Below, piece after piece: positions 27,447 through 36,926 of a stretch of 64,000 bases of DNA (its first letter is position 1; each line of letters starts with the position of its first letter). The notes under the pieces were generated by a model. It had not been told where the DNA came from, ran no database searches, and saw only the letters and a program-made list of their open reading frames with translations. Source of the DNA: Neisseriaceae bacterium CLB008. Its GTDB lineage: Bacteria; Pseudomonadota; Gammaproteobacteria; Burkholderiales; Neisseriaceae. The position numbers were made by a program, and so were the translations under genes. Where the stretch lies: NCBI GenBank assembly GCA_041228285.1, contig CP166133.1:558001-622000 (forward strand). Reading direction: 5' to 3'.

Positions 27447-29204
27447 ATGAAAACACCCAACCAAGCCACAATCGACCCGATTACGCTGTCGGTGGTGCGC
27501 GGGGCTTTAGAAACCGCACAGCGAGAAATGACGCTGACCCTAGAGAAAACCGCGCGCTCCAGCGTGTTTAATCTGGCCCATGATTACAGCAATGCGCTGT
27601 TTGATCACTTGCCGGAGATGATTTTACAGGGCCAAGACATTCCCATTCACTTGGGTTCATTGATGCCGGCAATGAAGGGCGTGGCCTCTTTTTTTGGCGA
27701 CGACATTCATGAAGGCGACGTGATTTATCACAACGACCCGGTGTTCCACGGCAGCCACATTTTGGACTGCTGCATGTATAAGCCGGTTTTTTATCAGGGC
27801 AAGCTGGTGTTTTGGGCCGTGTGTAAGGGGCATGTGACCGACATTGGTGGGCCGGTGCCGGCCGGCTACAACCCCGACGCCAAGGAGATTTACGCCGAAG
27901 GCTTGCGCATCCCGCCGGTTAAACTGTGGGACAAGGGGCAGCGCCGAGAAGACGTGATCAACCTATTGCACAGCAATATGCGCTCGCGCCGTGATCAAGA
28001 AGGCGATTTGAATGCCCAGTATGGTGCCTGCCGTGTGGGTGAGCGTAATTTATTGAATTTGTTGGATAAGTATGGATTGGAAATGGTTCAGGCGGCCATC
28101 GCTGAATTAAAAGACATGGCCGATCGGCACATGCGTGGCCTCATCGCCAGTATTCCAGATGGCACTTATCACGGTGAAGCCGTATTGGAGGATTCCGGCC
28201 ACGGGCTGGGGGCCTTAACCATTACTGCCGCCATCACCATTCGTGCCGATGCCGTGCACATTGAAATCAATAGCCCGCCGCAGGTGCCCTATTTTATTAA
28301 CTCTTATGCTGGCAACTCGATGTCGGGGGTGTTGCTGGGCTTGATGATGTTTGCGCAAGTGCCGCCGCCTTATAACGAAGGCCTGTACCGCTGCGTCAGC
28401 GTGGGTCTTGGGCCGAAAGGCACTTTGTGTCATGCGCAGGAGCCTGCGCCCCACGTTAACTGTACCACCACCCCAATGGAAACCTTAACCGATGCCGTGC
28501 GTATGGCGTTTGAGGCCGCTGCGCCGGATCGGGTGACGGCGTCGTGGGGACATGCTTCGGGCATCAATATTGCCGGCATCAACCCCGAGACTGGCGAGCA
28601 ATACGTGACCATGGTGTTGGCGTCTATTATCTCGGGTGCGGGCGCCACCCAGCAAATGGATGGCTGGCACGCCTGCGGGCCTTTGTGCTGCTTTGGCGCT
28701 CTTAGTTCGGGCGACATTGAGCTTTTAGAATACCAATATCCCATCGTGATTCATCGCTATGGTTTGGCCGCAGACAGCGGCGGCGCGGGCGAGTACCGCG
28801 GCGGCTGTGGCACGGTGTGGGAGGTTGAGCCCATAGATCATCAGATGATGGTGGTGGCCTTTGGCGAAGGGCGTCAAATCCCCACGATGGGGGCGGCAGG
28901 CGCGGTGAATGCCTTGGTGCCGCGCAAACTGGGGCGGCTGGAAATCAGTGCTGCCGATGGTTCGGTGGTGCGTCACATTCAAAACACCATTTTGCACATC
29001 GAGCCAGGCCAGCGCGCCCGCAACATTAACCCCGGTGGCGGTGGTTATGGCCATCCCTATCGGCGCCCCGTGGCAGCCGTCTTACAAGACGTGGCCGCCG
29101 GCGTGGTCAGCGCCGAAGCCGCTGAGCTGGAGTATGGCCTCGTGTGGCAGGCCGACGGCCAGCTTGATCTTGCCGCCACCGCTGCCAAACGGCTGCAGGC
29201 TTAA
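27447..29204 (+). CDS. hyuB: Hydantoinase B / 5-oxoprolinase family protein (HyuB)
   Basis: One subunit of an ATP-dependent hydantoinase or oxoprolinase that opens cyclic amides such as N-methylhydantoin or 5-oxoproline. Family marks are DPITLSVVRGALETAQREM, NDPVFHGSHILDC and the glycine-rich C-terminal GGAGEYRGGCGTVWEVE and NPGGGGYGHP. 585 aa from ATG 27447, which has AGGAGA about 9 nt upstream; an ATG at 27423 has none. It precedes hyuA by 33 bp, an operon. The exact substrate cannot be read from sequence. Confidence 0.88.
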   Translation: MKTPNQATIDPITLSVVRGALETAQREMTLTLEKTARSSVFNLAHDYSNALFDHLPEMILQGQDIPIHLGSLMPAMKGVASFFGDDIHEGDVIYHNDPVFHGSHILDCCMYKPVFYQGKLVFWAVCKGHVTDIGGPVPAGYNPDAKEIYAEGLRIPPVKLWDKGQRREDVINLLHSNMRSRRDQEGDLNAQYGACRVGERNLLNLLDKYGLEMVQAAIAELKDMADRHMRGLIASIPDGTYHGEAVLEDSGHGLGALTITAAITIRADAVHIEINSPPQVPYFINSYAGNSMSGVLLGLMMFAQVPPPYNEGLYRCVSVGLGPKGTLCHAQEPAPHVNCTTTPMETLTDAVRMAFEAAAPDRVTASWGHASGINIAGINPETGEQYVTMVLASIISGAGATQQMDGWHACGPLCCFGALSSGDIELLEYQYPIVIHRYGLAADSGGAGEYRGGCGTVWEVEPIDHQMMVVAFGEGRQIPTMGAAGAVNALVPRKLGRLEISAADGSVVRHIQNTILHIEPGQRARNINPGGGGYGHPYRRPVAAVLQDVAAGVVSAEAAELEYGLVWQADGQLDLAATAAKRLQA

Positions 29205-29237
29205 GTGCCTCTGCTCAATCATTGCTAAGGATTAATC

Positions 29238-31316
29238 ATGAATCATCAATTTCGTTTAGGCGTGGACGCCGGCGGCACCTTTACCGATTTCGTCTTGGCT
29301 CAGGACGACGGCACCATACATTTATTTAAAAGCCCCTCTACGCCGGAGGATGGCACCGTGGCCATTGCCGATGGCCTCCAACAAATGGCGACCAAGCTCA
29401 ATCGCAGCATCGAAGACATTATTGGCAACTGTGATTTATGCATTAACGGCACCACCGTGGCCTTGAATGCCTTAATCCAGCAAAAAGGTGTGAAGGTGGG
29501 GCTATTGTGTACGGCGGGGCATGAAGACAGCATCGAAATTCGTTTAGGCCATAAGGAAGAAGGCTATCGCTACGATGCTGGCTATCCACCGGCTCCCCAG
29601 CTGGCGCCGCGTCACCTGCGTTTTCCGATACGGGGGCGGGTATTGGCCAATGGCAGCGAACGCGAGGCGCTGAACGAGGCCGATATTTTACAAGCCATCG
29701 AGGTGTTTAAGGCCGAAGGCGTGCAAAGCGTGGCCATTTCGTTTGTGTGGGCGTTTCGCCGTCCCGAACATGAGCAGCGTGCCAAGGCCTTGATTCAACA
29801 GCACCTGCCCGGCGTGTTCGTGTGCTGTGGCAGCGAAGTATATCCCCAAATTCGGGAGTACACCCGAACCTCGACGACGGTGGTTAACGCCTATTTAAGC
29901 CCGGTTATGGGGGCTTATGTGCATAAAATTGACCGTTATTTTAAAGAATTAGGGGCATTGCAGCCGGTGCGGTATTTTCAGTCTAATGGCGGTTTGGCCG
30001 TGGGCCAGATTATGCAGGAGCGGGCCGTCAACGCCATTAATTCGGGGCCAGCGTCGGCGCCTCAGGCGGGCTTATTCATCGCTGCGCCATTTGGCATCGA
30101 CAACGTCATCACCGTCGACATGGGGGGCACATCGTTTGACATTACCTTGGCCAAGGGCGGGCAAACCAGCCTCAATCGTGACATTGATTTTTTACGCCAC
30201 CGCATCGGTGTGCCCATGATTCATGTGGAAACCCTGGGTGCCGGTGGCGGTTCCATCGGTCACGTGAATGCGTTTGGCATGTTGGAAGTAGGGCCGCAAA
30301 GCGCCGGCGCCACGCCAGGGCCAGCCTGCTACGGCAAGGGCGGAGACCTGCCTACGGTGACCGATGCCAACCTCGCCTTGGGCTATCTTAAACCTCAGGC
30401 CGTTTTGGGCAACAGCGTCACCCTCGATTTGGCGCGTGCACAACAGGCAATTGAGACGCATGTGGCCCAGCCTTTGGGCATCAGCACCGAGCATGCGGCT
30501 TTTGGCATCAGCGCCATTGTGAATCAAAACATGGCCAACGGCATTCGCCGCATCACCATTGAACAGGGCTATGACCCGCGTGATTTTACCTTGGTGTGCG
30601 CCGGTGGCGCCGCCGGCATGCACATTATTGATCTGGCCGAGGAGATGGGCATTACCCAGATTTTAGTACCTAAGTTTGCCTCCTGCCTGTGTGCTTTTGG
30701 GCAGATCATTTCGGACGTTAAATACGCCTATTTGGCGACTGAAACCATGCACTTACATGCAGGGGCTGACCTGGCGCGACTCAATAAAACCGTGGCTGAG
30801 ATGGCGGCACAAGGCGTGGCCTGCCTGCGTGAGGATGGCTTTGCCGATGCCGACATCGTGATTGAGCGCAGCATGGAAATGCGCTATCGAGGCCAAATTC
30901 ATGAGTGCAGCGTGAACATTCCCAATGGCGTGTTTGATGAGGCTTTGGTGGCCGAAATTTTACAGGCCTTCCATCGGCGTCACGAGGCCTTGTTTACCTA
31001 TGCTGAGCCAGACAATCCAGTGGAGTTAGTCAACGTCGAGGTTACGGTCAGAGGGGCCGTGACTAAGCCGGACATGCCGACCATTGCGCCTGCGGCCATG
31101 CCATTGGCGGCGGCGCAAAGCGGGCGCCGAAACATGATTATGGCTGCTGATTACGCTTGGGTGGACACGCCGATTTACGCCGGCCACGAGTTGGGGGCAG
31201 GGCATTGCGTCGTTGGCCCAGCCTTGATTGAAGAGCCCACCACGACGCTGGTGGTGAAGGCTGGCTGGCAGGCTGATTTACATGCTTCGGGGACCTATTT
31301 ACTGAGCCGTTGTTAA
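29238..31316 (+). CDS. hyuA: Hydantoinase A / 5-oxoprolinase family protein (HyuA)
   Basis: ATP-binding partner of HyuB. The actin/acetokinase-like phosphate motif GVDAGGTFTDFVLA starts the protein, followed by NGTTVALNALIQQKG, TVDMGGTSFDITL and the glycine-rich GAGGGSIGHV. 692 aa, normal for the group. AAGGA precedes the ATG. Together with HyuB it forms a cytoplasmic complex that uses ATP to hydrolyse a lactam. Transcribed toward the AraC regulator gene. Confidence 0.88.
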   Translation: MNHQFRLGVDAGGTFTDFVLAQDDGTIHLFKSPSTPEDGTVAIADGLQQMATKLNRSIEDIIGNCDLCINGTTVALNALIQQKGVKVGLLCTAGHEDSIEIRLGHKEEGYRYDAGYPPAPQLAPRHLRFPIRGRVLANGSEREALNEADILQAIEVFKAEGVQSVAISFVWAFRRPEHEQRAKALIQQHLPGVFVCCGSEVYPQIREYTRTSTTVVNAYLSPVMGAYVHKIDRYFKELGALQPVRYFQSNGGLAVGQIMQERAVNAINSGPASAPQAGLFIAAPFGIDNVITVDMGGTSFDITLAKGGQTSLNRDIDFLRHRIGVPMIHVETLGAGGGSIGHVNAFGMLEVGPQSAGATPGPACYGKGGDLPTVTDANLALGYLKPQAVLGNSVTLDLARAQQAIETHVAQPLGISTEHAAFGISAIVNQNMANGIRRITIEQGYDPRDFTLVCAGGAAGMHIIDLAEEMGITQILVPKFASCLCAFGQIISDVKYAYLATETMHLHAGADLARLNKTVAEMAAQGVACLREDGFADADIVIERSMEMRYRGQIHECSVNIPNGVFDEALVAEILQAFHRRHEALFTYAEPDNPVELVNVEVTVRGAVTKPDMPTIAPAAMPLAAAQSGRRNMIMAADYAWVDTPIYAGHELGAGHCVVGPALIEEPTTTLVVKAGWQADLHASGTYLLSRC

Positions 31317-31504
31317 ACAGCGCTCTTAGGTGAAGGTGAGTCTGCCGTGGCCTGATGGCTACGGCAGCCTTGCCGTTTTTAGGGCGCATCGTTATACTGA
31401 AACATCTAAAATAAGTAATAAATACAAAGGATAACTGAGTCGAATGCTGGCATGGATACACATTAAAAAGCCAGGCACGTCTCAGCTTGCAAGAGGAGTT
31501 CATC

Positions 31505-32464
31505 ATGGTTTGTCGTGCTACCCCTGATTCTTGTGTCGGCAATGCCCATACGTGGCAAAACCAAATCACTGCAACCTATTTTCCCCTGACCGTGGCGCTG
31601 GCACAGCCGCAGCGATTTCAGGGTCAGCTGCGCTCATGGCCGCTGGGCGAACTGACTTTGTCTTATCTCACTTCTGATGCAGCGGCGTATCAGCGCGACG
31701 TCGAGCATATACGTCAGGCCGATGCGGGCGCGGCGTTTTTAATTACCTTGCCGGTTGAGGCTGGCGCCTATTACCAACAGTTACGGCGGCACACCATGTG
31801 CCGGCGCCAAGATTTTGTCCTGCAGCTGTCGTATGAGCCTTATTGCTTTGATTACCGTCAGGCCAATGCGCTGTGGGTGTTAAAAATTCCCCATGCGGTG
31901 ATGAGGCGTTATTTGCGCCATCCAGAACGTTATGGCGCCTTGGGGTTTAACGGTCAAACGGGTTTGGGTGCGCTGTTTGGGCAATACGTCCAATCCATTG
32001 GCGCTCAATATTTGGCGCAAAATCAGGCTTTGATCGACCCGCAGTTGTTGAGCCGGCAGCTGCTGGAGCTGTTCGCCCAGGTGGCCAATAAGGACGAGCG
32101 CATCTTGCAGTCGAGTGAGTCGAGCGTGCGCAATGCGCACCTGCGTCGGATTGAGGATTATGTCGCTCAGCGTTTAGACCAAACCGATTTGAGTCCCGCA
32201 GGGGTGGCGCAGGCCTGTCAGATTTCGACCCGCTATTTACATGATTTATTTAAAGACACCGGCGGCACTTTTAATCGTTGGCTGTTGCAGCAGCGTTTGG
32301 AAAAAGTGCACGACGTGTTGAGCCATCAGGCAGTGGCCCAGCCTTTGGCCTTGCTTGCTTATCAATGGGGTTTTGCCGACCCATCACATTTTTCTCGCGC
32401 CTTCAAAAAGCATTATGGCTATTCGCCGCGTGACATTCGGCAGCAGGCGGTGGACGCTTTTTAA
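31505..32464 (+). CDS. AraC-family transcriptional regulator
   Basis: 319 aa from ATG 31505 (AGAGGAG upstream; the frame opens 6 codons earlier). The N-terminal half looks like the AraC-binding-like ligand domain; the C-terminal hundred residues hold two helix-turn-helix units (SPAGVAQACQISTRYLHDLF and the signature AYQWGFADPSHFSRAFKKHYGYSPRD). It follows hyuA on the same strand and faces the MFS transporter, so it probably controls the hydantoinase operon or the transporter (inference). Confidence 0.87.
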   Translation: MVCRATPDSCVGNAHTWQNQITATYFPLTVALAQPQRFQGQLRSWPLGELTLSYLTSDAAAYQRDVEHIRQADAGAAFLITLPVEAGAYYQQLRRHTMCRRQDFVLQLSYEPYCFDYRQANALWVLKIPHAVMRRYLRHPERYGALGFNGQTGLGALFGQYVQSIGAQYLAQNQALIDPQLLSRQLLELFAQVANKDERILQSSESSVRNAHLRRIEDYVAQRLDQTDLSPAGVAQACQISTRYLHDLFKDTGGTFNRWLLQQRLEKVHDVLSHQAVAQPLALLAYQWGFADPSHFSRAFKKHYGYSPRDIRQQAVDAF

Positions 32465-32498
32465 GCGTGCCGAGGAAACGCTTTAGGCTGCTCATGCA

Positions 32499-32542
32499 AA
32501 AGCCACTACAGCGGACTTAAATAGGTTCGCTGTAGTGGCTTT
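32499..32542. terminator. Bidirectional terminator between araC-type gene and MFS gene
   Basis: AAAGCCACTACAGCG and its perfect complement CGCTGTAGTGGCTTT flank a 14-nt loop. The A/T ends allow use from both sides of these convergent genes. Confidence 0.8.
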
Positions 32543-32553
32543 GGGTTAATGGC

Positions 32554-33906
32554 TTAATGCTGCTTAGGCATAGGCTCAACCGTAGACGAGACCACGATAA
32601 AGCACAGTAGGCAGCTGACGGCGAGCATGGTGAAGACGGTGCCCCAGTTGTAGTGATCTAAAATAATGCCGACCACCAAAGGGCTGACCATGCCGCCGAG
32701 CTGGCCGCCCATATTGATCACGCCAAAGGCAACGGGGAACGTGTCTCGGTCGACGCGGCCCATGGCATAGACGGCGTAGGCCGAATAGCCCAGCGCCAGC
32801 AGTACGCCGGTGGAAAACAATAAAATGGCCAGCAGCAGCATGTTTTCTGGCGCGTAGACCAAGGCGTACATGGTCACAATGGTGGCCAAGGCGCTGAACA
32901 TCATCAGCGGCTTACGGCGTTTGTTTAATACCCGATCCGACAACCAGCCGCCTAAAAAATTGCCCAAAACGGTGCCGGCGAACGGGGCGGAGGCGAGGAA
33001 GGCCGAACTCATGATGGCGAAGCCTTTTTCCTGAATCAAGTATTTGGGCAGCCAAGACATCAGCATGGTGACGATGCCGACCATGAAGAAATAGCCTAGG
33101 GCAATGCCATAGATGTCCCAGCAACGAAACACTTGCTTAGATGTGGTCAGTTCCGGCACGTCTTTGGTGCGAATAAGGGTGTCTAACCAGGTGGGTTGAA
33201 AAGGTTGGGCCGATTGTTGGGCATGGCTTTGCAGTGGCGCTTTGTCCTCGATGTGGTGCGCTTCTGCTGCCGAGACAAAGGGGCTATCGGCGGGTTTGTC
33301 TTTGACCATGAGGTACCAAAATATGGACAAGATCACCCCGGGGATGGCAAAAAATACAAAAATATAGCGCCAACCGTAGTGCATGATGATCCAAGCGCAG
33401 ATAGGCGGCACGATCAGTGGGCCAATTTTGGAGCCCGCTAAAAAGATGCCGGTGGCCGTGCCTTTTTCTTTAGCCGGAAACCAATTGTTGACTGATGCGG
33501 TTGAGCCAAGCGCCACAGGGGCTTCGGCGACGCCGACAAAAAAGCGCAGGATTTTTAACATGAAAACCGAATTGACCAGGCCCATGAGGCCGGTACAAAT
33601 CGAGGTGAATAACAGGCCAATGGAATAGGCCTTACGCACGCCAAACTTGCTGATGAAAAAACCAGAAGGAATTTGAAATAAGGCATAGCCAGTAAAAAAC
33701 AGGCTGATCAGCAGCCCAGCCATGGTATTGCTTAATTCATATTCCTCTTGGATGTAGGGAATGGCAAAGCCAATATTGGCTCGGTCGGCGTTGGCAATGA
33801 TGTAAATCACAAAAATAAAACTCATCACCCACCAGCGGTAGTTCGTCATCGGACGATGGTCTGCCGTGGTCGGCTCTATGCCCGGCTCGGGCTTAGGTGT
33901 GCTCAT
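32554..33906 (-). CDS. MFS transporter, anion:cation symporter family
   Basis: 450 aa, 12 predicted membrane segments. The start RWWVMSFIFVIYIIANADRANIGFAIPYIQ and the loop motif FISKFGVRKAYS are typical of the ACS group, which imports organic anions such as glucarate, galactonate and related acids. A long cytoplasmic loop divides the two halves. Located among hydantoinase and omega-amino-acid catabolic genes, so it likely brings in their substrate (inference). It is 52 bp after the MocR gene on the same strand, a possible operon. Confidence 0.85.
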   Translation of the reverse strand: MSTPKPEPGIEPTTADHRPMTNYRWWVMSFIFVIYIIANADRANIGFAIPYIQEEYELSNTMAGLLISLFFTGYALFQIPSGFFISKFGVRKAYSIGLLFTSICTGLMGLVNSVFMLKILRFFVGVAEAPVALGSTASVNNWFPAKEKGTATGIFLAGSKIGPLIVPPICAWIIMHYGWRYIFVFFAIPGVILSIFWYLMVKDKPADSPFVSAAEAHHIEDKAPLQSHAQQSAQPFQPTWLDTLIRTKDVPELTTSKQVFRCWDIYGIALGYFFMVGIVTMLMSWLPKYLIQEKGFAIMSSAFLASAPFAGTVLGNFLGGWLSDRVLNKRRKPLMMFSALATIVTMYALVYAPENMLLLAILLFSTGVLLALGYSAYAVYAMGRVDRDTFPVAFGVINMGGQLGGMVSPLVVGIILDHYNWGTVFTMLAVSCLLCFIVVSSTVEPMPKQH

Positions 33907-33958
33907 ATTGGTTACTCTATAGGTTAATCTAAGGCGGGTTGACGCTGCGTTAGCCAGG

Positions 33959-35356
33959 CTATTGGGCGGTGGGCGTGACCTGATGCAGCCATTGGCTGAA
34001 TTCAGGGGCGTCGCAATAGGCTACGTTAAACCGAAACCACGGCTGCGGGAGGTTGCTGGCATGGCATTCAAACAGGGCGCCAGGCGACAGCGAGACCGCT
34101 TCATGGTGTTGGCTTTGGGCAAAGGCGTAGGCATCGTCAATGTGAGGGTGGCGGGCGTACACAAACAGGCCTGAGGTTGGCTGGGTAAAGCACTGCCAGC
34201 CCAAGGCGATGAGTAACGCTTGGACATTGGCTTGAGCAGCGGCCAGTTTTTGTTTGATGTGTTGTAGCCCTTTTTGGCTTTTGGGGTGTTGGAGCATGTG
34301 CCAAGTGAGCTGCTCATTGATGCTGGAGGTGGTGAGGCCAGACATCATTTTTTGCTGCATCATATGCCAAATGTGTTGGCTGGAGCCCGCGACGTAGCCG
34401 ACGCGTAAGCTCGGTGCCAAGGCTTTGGCAAAGCTGCTGATGAATAAGGTATTGCCCTGGTTGTCTAGCGCCGACAGGCAGCTAGGTGGATTAAACGCCA
34501 ACGACAGCGACACCTGATTTTCCACCAGCATAAAACCATGCTGATGGGCGAGGGCAACGACTTGATACGTGGTTGCGGCATCATAGCTGGCGCCGGTGGG
34601 GTTGTGCAGCACTGGATTAGTGAAGAATAGCTTGGGCTTGTGCTGCGCCAAAAGCGACTGCAAGGCGGCAATGTCGGGGCCGTTTGGGCCCCAGGGCACG
34701 CCGACGACGTTGAGGCGTTTAAATTTTAAATTGGTGATTAAATTGCTGTAGCCCGGTGCGTCTACAAACACGGTGTCTGCCGCTTGGGTAAAGGTGCTGG
34801 TGACCAAGTCTAGCGCTTGACTGGCGCCTTGGGTCAGCAGCAGCTGTTTGGGCTGATAGCGCAGATGATGATGTTCTAGCTGGCGGCTAATCAATTCACG
34901 TAAGGGCTCAAAACCTAAGGGATGACCATATTCGGTTAAATGATTGGGCGCGCGCGCCAGCTGCCGTAAGGCACCTTGCATCAGGCTTTGGTCGTACCAG
35001 TGTTCGGGTAGCCAGCCGCAGCCGGCCAGCAGCATGGTGTGATTGTGCTGGTAAATGCCGTGCAGTAACCAGTCTTCGTCAAAAGGCTGGCGTATGGGTG
35101 CATTGGGCAGGTTTTGGGTTGGAGCAGTCGCCGCCTTAGGCGCGTGGCCGTGGGTGACAAAATAGCCTTTACCCTGCTCGCTGCGGATGATGCCTTGCGC
35201 CACGAGGCGCTCGTAGGCTTCGACTACGGTGAAGGTGCTGACGCCGCGTAGGCGTGCCTGTTGACGGATAGACGGCAGCTTGCTGCCAGGCGGCAATAGG
35301 TCTTGGGCGATTTTGTCGGTAATGTCTCGAATGGTTTGGGCCACCAAGGTGCTCAT
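33959..35356 (-). CDS. MocR-type regulator (GntR HTH + aminotransferase-like domain)
   Basis: 465 aa. An N-terminal winged helix of the GntR type (LPSIRQQARLRGVSTFTVVEAYERLVAQG) is joined to a fold-type I PLP domain; SSFAKALAPSLRVGYVAG contains the PLP lysine. MocR regulators sense amino acids or vitamers through PLP chemistry. It is divergent from the omega-amino-acid aminotransferase gene, and the shared intergenic region carries inverted and direct repeats, so it probably activates that catabolic pair, as TauR/GabR-like proteins do. Confidence 0.88.
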   Translation of the reverse strand: MSTLVAQTIRDITDKIAQDLLPPGSKLPSIRQQARLRGVSTFTVVEAYERLVAQGIIRSEQGKGYFVTHGHAPKAATAPTQNLPNAPIRQPFDEDWLLHGIYQHNHTMLLAGCGWLPEHWYDQSLMQGALRQLARAPNHLTEYGHPLGFEPLRELISRQLEHHHLRYQPKQLLLTQGASQALDLVTSTFTQAADTVFVDAPGYSNLITNLKFKRLNVVGVPWGPNGPDIAALQSLLAQHKPKLFFTNPVLHNPTGASYDAATTYQVVALAHQHGFMLVENQVSLSLAFNPPSCLSALDNQGNTLFISSFAKALAPSLRVGYVAGSSQHIWHMMQQKMMSGLTTSSINEQLTWHMLQHPKSQKGLQHIKQKLAAAQANVQALLIALGWQCFTQPTSGLFVYARHPHIDDAYAFAQSQHHEAVSLSPGALFECHASNLPQPWFRFNVAYCDAPEFSQWLHQVTPTAQ

Positions 35357-35402
35357 GGATTCTGCTTTCTCTTATTTCTGCTGCTGACTGTTATTTTTAT
35401 GT

Positions 35403-35474
35403 GCCACTGTATTGGTTTTTTGATCAGTACAGTGGCTTGCTGTTTGTGGCTAACTGTGACTGTGCCTTTGTGGC
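35403..35474. promoter_or_regulatory. Candidate MocR operator region
   Basis: A perfect inverted repeat GCCACTGTA (35403) / TACAGTGGC (35428) and an 8-bp direct repeat TTTGTGGC (35443 and 35467, 24 bp apart, start to start) lie between the divergent mocR and aminotransferase genes. A TATATT (35484) could be the -10 of the aminotransferase promoter. MocR proteins commonly bind direct repeats. Confidence 0.55.
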
Positions 35475-35534
35475 AATGGCTCTTATATTTGAGCTTACGA
35501 CTTTTGTCGTCACCAAACAAGGGAGAAAACACAC

Positions 35535-36851
35535 ATGAGCATGAATTTAGAATCGTTCTGGATGCCGTTTACCAATAACCGCGCCTATAAAAAACAACCT
35601 CGGTTATTCGCCAGCGCCCAGGGCTTATATTACAAAGACGAAACCGGTCGCCCGATTATGGATGGGGGTTCTGGCCTTTGGTGCGTGAACGCCGGCCACG
35701 GCAATGCGAAAATCACCGCCGCCATCACCGAGCAGCTACAAGAATTAGACTATGCGCCTTGCTTTGGCATGGGCCACCCATTGGCCTTTAAAGCCGCCGA
35801 TGCCTTGGCCGATATTGCCCCTAAGGGCTTGAACCGAGTGTTTTTCACTAACTCAGGCTCTGAGTCTGCCGATACGGCCTTGAAAATTGCCTTGGCCTAC
35901 CACGTGGCTAAGGGCGACAGCCGTCGCAGTGGCTTTATTGGCCGCGAAAAGGGCTACCATGGCGTGAACTTCGGCGGTACCGCCGTCGGCGGCATCGTGG
36001 GCAACCGTAAAGCGTTTAGCCAACAGTCATTGCCGTTTGTGACCCACATTCGCAGCACCTACGATTTAGAACACAATGCCTTCTCTAAAGGCCTACCTGC
36101 CTACGGCGCACATTGGGCCGATGAGTTGGAAAGCCGCGTATTTACGCTGCATGATCCTTCAACCATTGCCGCTTTAATCGTTGAGCCCATGAGTGGCTCG
36201 GCTGGGGTGATTTTACCGCCACAAGGCTATTTACAGAAATTGCGTGAACTGTGTACCAAACACGGTATTTTGCTGATTTTTGATGAAGTGATCACCGGCT
36301 TTGGCCGTACCGGTGGCGATTGGGCCAGCAATGTGTTTGGCGTGATTCCAGACATGGTCACCTGCGCCAAAGGCTTAACCAATGGCGTGGTGCCGATGGG
36401 CGCCGTGCTGGTGCGTCAAGACATTCACGACACGGTGATCAATGCCGCGCCTGAGCGGGCGATTGAGTTTGCTCATGGCTACACCTATTCGGCTCATCCT
36501 TTGGCCTGTGCTGCCGCCATTGCCGCCATTGATGTGTACAAAAATGACGGCCTGTTTGAACGCGCTGGCCAGATGTCGCCGCATATGGAAGCGCGAGCTC
36601 ATGCCCTGAAAGGCTTGCCTGGCGTGATCGACATTCGCAACGTGGGCATGGTAGTGGGCATTGAAATGGCCCCTAGCGCTGAAGGCGTGGGTGTACGCGC
36701 TCAGGCGGTGTTTGCCGAGTGCTGGAAGCAGGGCCTGTTTGTGCGCGTGACCGGCGACACCTTGGCGATCGCGCCACCGATGATCATCACCGAAGCCGAA
36801 ATCGAAGAGCTGTTCCGCATCATGGCCAACGCCATTGAGAAAACCGCTTAA
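35535..36851 (+). CDS. bauA: Omega-amino acid:pyruvate aminotransferase (beta-alanine type)
   Basis: Class III PLP aminotransferase, 438 aa. The N-terminal LESFWMPFTNNRAYKKQPRL and SGLWCVNAGHG, the cofactor segment FDEVITGFGRTG and the PLP lysine in CAKGLTNGVVPMGAV match beta-alanine:pyruvate aminotransferases. Expected reaction: beta-alanine plus pyruvate gives malonate semialdehyde plus alanine. GGGAGAA lies upstream of the ATG. It is followed by the semialdehyde dehydrogenase that would take the product to acetyl-CoA. Exact substrate range is inferred. Confidence 0.86.
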   Translation: MSMNLESFWMPFTNNRAYKKQPRLFASAQGLYYKDETGRPIMDGGSGLWCVNAGHGNAKITAAITEQLQELDYAPCFGMGHPLAFKAADALADIAPKGLNRVFFTNSGSESADTALKIALAYHVAKGDSRRSGFIGREKGYHGVNFGGTAVGGIVGNRKAFSQQSLPFVTHIRSTYDLEHNAFSKGLPAYGAHWADELESRVFTLHDPSTIAALIVEPMSGSAGVILPPQGYLQKLRELCTKHGILLIFDEVITGFGRTGGDWASNVFGVIPDMVTCAKGLTNGVVPMGAVLVRQDIHDTVINAAPERAIEFAHGYTYSAHPLACAAAIAAIDVYKNDGLFERAGQMSPHMEARAHALKGLPGVIDIRNVGMVVGIEMAPSAEGVGVRAQAVFAECWKQGLFVRVTGDTLAIAPPMIITEAEIEELFRIMANAIEKTA

Positions 36852-36859
36852 ATGCCTTC

Positions 36860-36888
36860 GCGGCCTCACGCCTCAAGGCGTGGGCCGC
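36860..36888 (+). other. Intercistronic hairpin bauA-mmsA
   Basis: GCGGCC-T-CACGCC / GGCGTGGGCCGC, 12 bp with one bulge, no T-run. Probably an mRNA stability element rather than a terminator. Confidence 0.5.
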
Positions 36889-36926
36889 TGACGGTACCGT
36901 TAGACTAGAACAAGAAGGACAGGCTT

